A stretch of 64,000 nucleotides of DNA, taken from JBKQVT01 sp963804825. Lineage in GTDB: Bacteria > Planctomycetota > Planctomycetia > Pirellulales > Thermoguttaceae. This document shows positions 61,399-64,000 of the stretch, one piece after another; the stretch's first letter is position 1, and each line of letters opens with the position of its first letter. The stretch covers positions 186,001 to 250,000 of the forward strand of contig CAWDRV010000006.1 of assembly GCA_963804825.1 (NCBI GenBank). The letters are read 5' to 3'. Below the pieces are notes generated by a model. The model did no database searches, had not been told where the DNA came from, and saw nothing but the letters and a program-made list of their open reading frames with translations. Position numbers and translations under genes: made by a program.

Positions 61399-61532
61399 CA
61401 AATTTCCGACCTTCCGCAATAGAAACACACAATTATACAGCACGTTCGCGGCCCAAGCGACCCCAGCCATGCCACGTGGCCGCCAAACACGTGCCAGTCC
61501 CGTTGTGGGAATCAGCAGTTTGCCCTATTATG

Positions 61533-61555
61533 CCATGTTCCGTCTCGGAACATGG
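61533..61555. promoter_or_regulatory. Perfect palindrome upstream of cysC
   Basis: CCATGTTCCG (61533-61542), TCT, CGGAACATGG (61546-61555). 10-bp arms, 53 bp before the cysC start. Could be an operator or leader hairpin; no known consensus matches. Confidence 0.45.
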
Positions 61556-61608
61556 AAAGAAAGTAAATTGGGAAGAATATAGCGACATTTCATGGGGAGA
61601 TCCTTCTT

Positions 61609-62268
61609 ATGCCCGACGAGCATCAAGTCCAGGTTCATTGGCACGAGCACGCGGTGTCGCGAGCCGAACGCGAGCGACGCAACGGACATGCCGGCTGCGT
61701 CGTGTGGCTCACCGGTCTGAGCGCCTGCGGCAAGAGTACGATCGCCAACTTGGTCGATCACAAACTTCACTCCGGGGGGATTGGGAGCTTTGTGCTGGAT
61801 GGCGATAATATTCGCCATGGTCTGAACGCGGCGCCCGGGCTGCTCAAGGAACGGCACGGCGCGGAGTTCGCGGTGCGCTTCGGTCTGGGTTTTTCCGCCC
61901 AAGATCGGGAGGAAAACATCCGCCGCGTCGGGGCCGTGGCCAAGTTGTTTTGCGACGCCGGCATGGTGGCCATTACCGCGTTTATCAGCCCATATCGGGT
62001 GGATCGTGACCGGGTCCGCGCCACGCTGCCGCCGGGCGATTTCATCGAAATGTTCGTGGATGCCCCGATCGAGGTATGCGAAGCCCGCGATCCCAAAGGA
62101 CTGTACAAGAAGGCCCGCTCCGGCGAACTCAAGGGTTTCACGGGCATCGACGATCCCTACGAAGCCCCGTTGAAGCCGGAACTTGTCCTGGATGCCGCTC
62201 GGCATTCGGCCGACGCGCTGGCCGACGAAGTCATTGCCTATCTGAAGGCCGCCGGAAAGCTCGGCTGA
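61609..62268 (+). CDS. cysC: Adenylylsulfate (APS) kinase
   Basis: 219 residues. Phosphorylates APS to PAPS in sulfate assimilation. Walker A GLSACGKS (G36-S43), then SFVLDGDNIRHGLN, GLGFSAQDREENIRRVGAVA, ITAFISPYRVDRDRVRATLP, and FVDAPIEVCEARDPKGLYKK, all typical. Start ATG 61609 follows GGGGAGATCC. No cysD/cysN neighbours are present, so this is a stand-alone kinase, which in some planctomycetes serves sulfated polysaccharide or sulfolipid synthesis; that last point is inference. A palindrome lies in its leader. Confidence 0.94.
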   Translation: MPDEHQVQVHWHEHAVSRAERERRNGHAGCVVWLTGLSACGKSTIANLVDHKLHSGGIGSFVLDGDNIRHGLNAAPGLLKERHGAEFAVRFGLGFSAQDREENIRRVGAVAKLFCDAGMVAITAFISPYRVDRDRVRATLPPGDFIEMFVDAPIEVCEARDPKGLYKKARSGELKGFTGIDDPYEAPLKPELVLDAARHSADALADEVIAYLKAAGKLG

Positions 62269-62623
62269 GGCGGAATTCGGCGGCGGAATTCGGAGGGAAC
62301 GGGTACATTCATTCTGTCTGCGGCAATGCCGAACTGCGAATTCGCCTTCCGCCTTCCCCCCTCCGCCTTCCGCCTTCCGTCCCAAAAATTCTTTTTGCGC
62401 CGGATTGACTTATCAGACCGCCAGCGATACATTTGTTAGTTGAGGCAAAAGCGGCTCAGGGCGGGCCGAAGTGGTTTAGCCTCAGGCATGGGTGCCGTTA
62501 CCGCCGAAAAGGCAGATGCTTCTTCGGACCAGCGGAAGAATCGGGGCGATCCTTCCGGCTCATCTCAACTTGGCGCACGCGGTTGGCGACGGTACTCCCT
62601 GTCAGGGGTAGGGGGGGTGCGCG
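62269..62623. other. Intergenic region with heptamer tract and a strong promoter
   Basis: Contains two GGCGGAATTCGG direct copies (about 62270-62295), a pyrimidine-rich CCGCCTT-like tract (62341-62383) and a promoter at 62405-62433. The DNA between the promoter and 62624 is a leader of about 185 nt with no recognised gene. Confidence 0.5.
62405..62433 (+). promoter_or_regulatory. Near-consensus promoter for the BON-like pair
   Basis: TTGACT (62405-62410), 17-nt spacer, TACATT (62428-62433). Predicted start near 62440, about 185 nt before the first BON-like gene. Confidence 0.65.
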
Positions 62624-62851
62624 ATGGCGACGGTTCCGGCCACGAACAGTATCCAACCCAGGGCACAAGCGGCCCTGGCTACGAGCCCATTTTACGAGCT
62701 TCGCGAGTTGGTGGTGGACAATCTCGGCGAGGTGTTGGTGATTTCCGGCGTGGTCTCCAGTTTCTACCACAAACAGGTGGCCCAAGAGGTGGTTCGGTCC
62801 GTCTGCCAAGACCACGAGATCGAGGTCGACAACAGGATTCGCGTGGAATAA
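62624..62851 (+). CDS. Small BON-domain-like protein 1
   Basis: 75 residues. After a short N-terminus the text ATSPFYELRELVVDNLGEVL and VISGVVSSFYHKQVAQEVVR fits a BON domain (beta-alpha-beta with the G-x-V core), ending VCQDHEIEVDNRIRVE. BON domains bind membranes or ligands. No signal peptide is evident. The start ATG 62624 has a G-rich upstream stretch. A second BON-like gene follows 29 bp later in the same direction, suggesting an operon of related, perhaps duplicated, genes. Confidence 0.7.
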   Translation: MATVPATNSIQPRAQAALATSPFYELRELVVDNLGEVLVISGVVSSFYHKQVAQEVVRSVCQDHEIEVDNRIRVE

Positions 62852-62880
62852 TCGGGTCCGGCAGCAGCAAGGAGGAAGTC

Positions 62881-63156
62881 ATGGCCAAGACTCCGAAGGT
62901 CAAAGTGTCGACGTCGTCCGAGGCGTTTCCGCTGCCCGAGACCCTGGAAGAGGCCGAGCGGCTGGTCGCGCGGATCGAAAAGGCGGTCCAGGAGGGAACG
63001 GGCGGCGGCGTGGAGGACCTTTGCGTCCAAGTCGATTGCGACGGCGTTCTCTTAACCGGGCGGTGCGAGACCTTCTACTGCAAGCAATTGGCGCAGCACG
63101 CCGTCATGACGATGCCCGGCGGAGAGCGGCTGACCAATCGCATCGAGGTCTCGTGA
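62881..63156 (+). CDS. Small BON-domain-like protein 2
   Basis: 91 residues. Lysine-rich start, helix LPETLEEAERLVARIEKAVQ, then LCVQVDCDGVLLTGRCETFY, CKQLAQHAVMTMPGGERLTN and RIEVS, a BON-like pattern matching BON protein 1 (VLLTGRCETFYCKQLAQHAV versus VLVISGVVSSFYHKQVAQEV). ATG 62881 follows AAGGAGG. Probably cotranscribed with the preceding gene from the promoter at 62405. Function unknown. Confidence 0.72.
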   Translation: MAKTPKVKVSTSSEAFPLPETLEEAERLVARIEKAVQEGTGGGVEDLCVQVDCDGVLLTGRCETFYCKQLAQHAVMTMPGGERLTNRIEVS

Positions 63157-63270
63157 ACGGCGGAAGGCCGCCACCACGCCAAAAGCCGGTCGTCTGCGAC
63201 GGCCGGGTGTTCTCCGGCGTTTCTTTCCTGGTTATCCCTTATGCCCGTTCTCTCCGGGAAAACAGCTCCC

Positions 63271-63846
63271 TTATTTGCCGGCAACGAAAACAAGCCCGTA
63301 GTGGTACGGGGGCAGATCGACAAGGCCCGGGGAAATGAGTTGAAAGCCCGCCTCCTCGGCCCAGGAGCAGCACTGATCGGGCCGCGGGCGAATCTCCATG
63401 TTCGGGCCTCGTGGTGTGCTGGCGTCATAATTCCAGTGGATGATTCCCAACTTGCCGTCGGCGGCCAACAGCCGCCACGCCTCCCGCAAGAGGACGAATT
63501 TCTCCTCGGCGTGGAGGATGTTGAAGAGCATCACGTAGTCAACCGACGCCTCGGGCAGACCGGTGCCCTCGGCCACGAAATCTTTCTGCAACACCACGAC
63601 GTTCTTAAGGCCGGCCGCCTCGGCCTTGGCGCGAGTTGCCGCCACCATCTCGGGCTCGATGTCCAGGGCGTAGACGACGCCGCGCACCAGGCGAGCGGCG
63701 GGAATCGCAAACGTGCCATAGCCGCAACCAAAATCAACGACCTTGCCACGCTGGGACGTAAGGCCCATCTTGGCCAGGATCGCCGGGGGATCGAAGAACC
63801 CCTGCCACATCGCCTCTTCGGGCATCCCGCTCTCGCGAGCCTTCAT
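63271..63846 (-). CDS. Class I SAM-dependent methyltransferase
   Basis: 191 residues. Rossmann core with motif I VVDFGCGYGTFAIPAARLV (about 36-54), VVYALDIEPEMVAATRAKAE, NVVVLQKDFVAEGTGLPEAS and VDYVMLFNILHAEEKFVLLR, then LGIIHWNYDASTPRGPNMEI. This is the Methyltransf_11/25 type acting on an unknown small molecule. Start ATG 63844-63846. An unknown gene ends 35 bp upstream on the same strand. Ends before the BON-like operon on the opposite strand. Confidence 0.85.
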   Translation of the reverse strand: MKARESGMPEEAMWQGFFDPPAILAKMGLTSQRGKVVDFGCGYGTFAIPAARLVRGVVYALDIEPEMVAATRAKAEAAGLKNVVVLQKDFVAEGTGLPEASVDYVMLFNILHAEEKFVLLREAWRLLAADGKLGIIHWNYDASTPRGPNMEIRPRPDQCCSWAEEAGFQLISPGLVDLPPYHYGLVFVAGK

Positions 63847-63880
63847 GGCCGGGCTCCGGAAAGTCCGATTTGTCTGGCTG

Positions 63881-64000
63881 TCATGCCTGCGCGGTTCCCG
63901 GCGCGGCGTCCTCGTGCTTCATGCCGCGGAGCATCTCGAGAAACTTTTCCATCGACGGACAGCGGCGGCTGGTCTCCGCTTCCAGGCACCCGTGGATCGC
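63881..64000 (-). CDS. C-terminal end of an unrecognised protein (start beyond window)
   Basis: Last 39 codons, AIHGCLEAETSRRCPSMEKF, LEMLRGMKHEDAAPGTAQA, stop TGA at 63881-63883. Helical and charged; no family can be assigned from this length. Probably precedes the methyltransferase in the same transcript (35 bp gap). Confidence 0.5.
   Translation of the reverse strand, partial: AIHGCLEAETSRRCPSMEKFLEMLRGMKHEDAAPGTAQA

Larger units (their letters stand above)
61234..61608. other. Divergent intergenic region between glgP and cysC
   Basis: Contains the 31-bp-armed double palindrome (61324-61398) and a 10-bp hairpin (61533-61555). No gene recognised. Confidence 0.4.

Noticed and set aside
62440..63156. 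Single 238-codon frame spanning the BON-like genes
   Set aside because: It is out of frame with the first BON-like protein, and its upstream part has no domain. The part after 62881 is the second BON-like protein, which has its own good start.

Overview
The window looks like planctomycete DNA, probably from the Pirellulales side of the phylum. The evidence is high GC, a cysteine-rich YTV-repeat cell-wall protein, LEPRxLLS-type export leaders, a PEP-CTERM/HAF-repeat protein, remnants of a macroglobulin-like gene and many dispersed palindromic repeats. The lineage is inferred from gene content only; no rRNA is present.

Layout. 1-2081: 5' part of rpsB (minus strand), an orphan HigA-like antitoxin, tRNA-Gln, and a membrane protein/XRE regulator pair behind a near-consensus promoter. 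2082-4110: the YTV cell-wall protein and its terminator. 4111-6215: palindromic repeats, one of them split by a Tn5-like IS4-family element whose transposase has a frame break. 6509-10297: a single-chain type IIG-like restriction-modification enzyme. 10325-20243: two ends of a decayed macroglobulin/TPR gene with about 6.3 kb of secreted-protein genes between them (LRR protein, two LEPR leaders, HAF/PEP-CTERM protein, S53 peptidase). 20463-26951: a membrane protein, an O-methyltransferase, a transglutaminase-like protein, groES-groEL and a homocysteine S-methyltransferase. 27107-31095: an IS110 element directly upstream of metE. 31070-35810: tyrA-purL-purQ operon (minus). 36138-40874: RND efflux adaptor and pump. 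40955-43290: small accessory genes, including a two-gene PD-(D/E)XK nuclease unit. 43424-48060: dihydroorotate-dehydrogenase-like protein plus pyruvate:ferredoxin oxidoreductase. 48268-52287: MBL hydrolase, scpA, HIT protein, zinc-ribbon protein and tiny proteins. 52504-58076: giant S53/FG-GAP secreted protein. 58414-64000: NAD(P)H oxidoreductase, glycogen phosphorylase, cysC, two BON-like proteins, a methyltransferase and the end of an unknown gene.

The most interesting structure lies between and inside genes. (a) A family of double palindromes, two self-complementary arms that also pair with each other, sits at gene ends. (b) Two palindromes lie in frame inside purL and purQ. (c) A composite repeat, GCGAAACCGCAAGCG plus telomere-like heptamers, occurs four times at gene ends. 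(d) An IS4 insertion landed inside one palindrome, with an intact copy about 110 bp away showing the empty site.

Several conserved genes (metE, glgP, an S53 protein, a zinc-ribbon protein, a membrane protein) are each broken by one or two single-base frame shifts, often at the string GCGCC. That pattern may be systematic sequencing error rather than real decay, and it needs reads to resolve.
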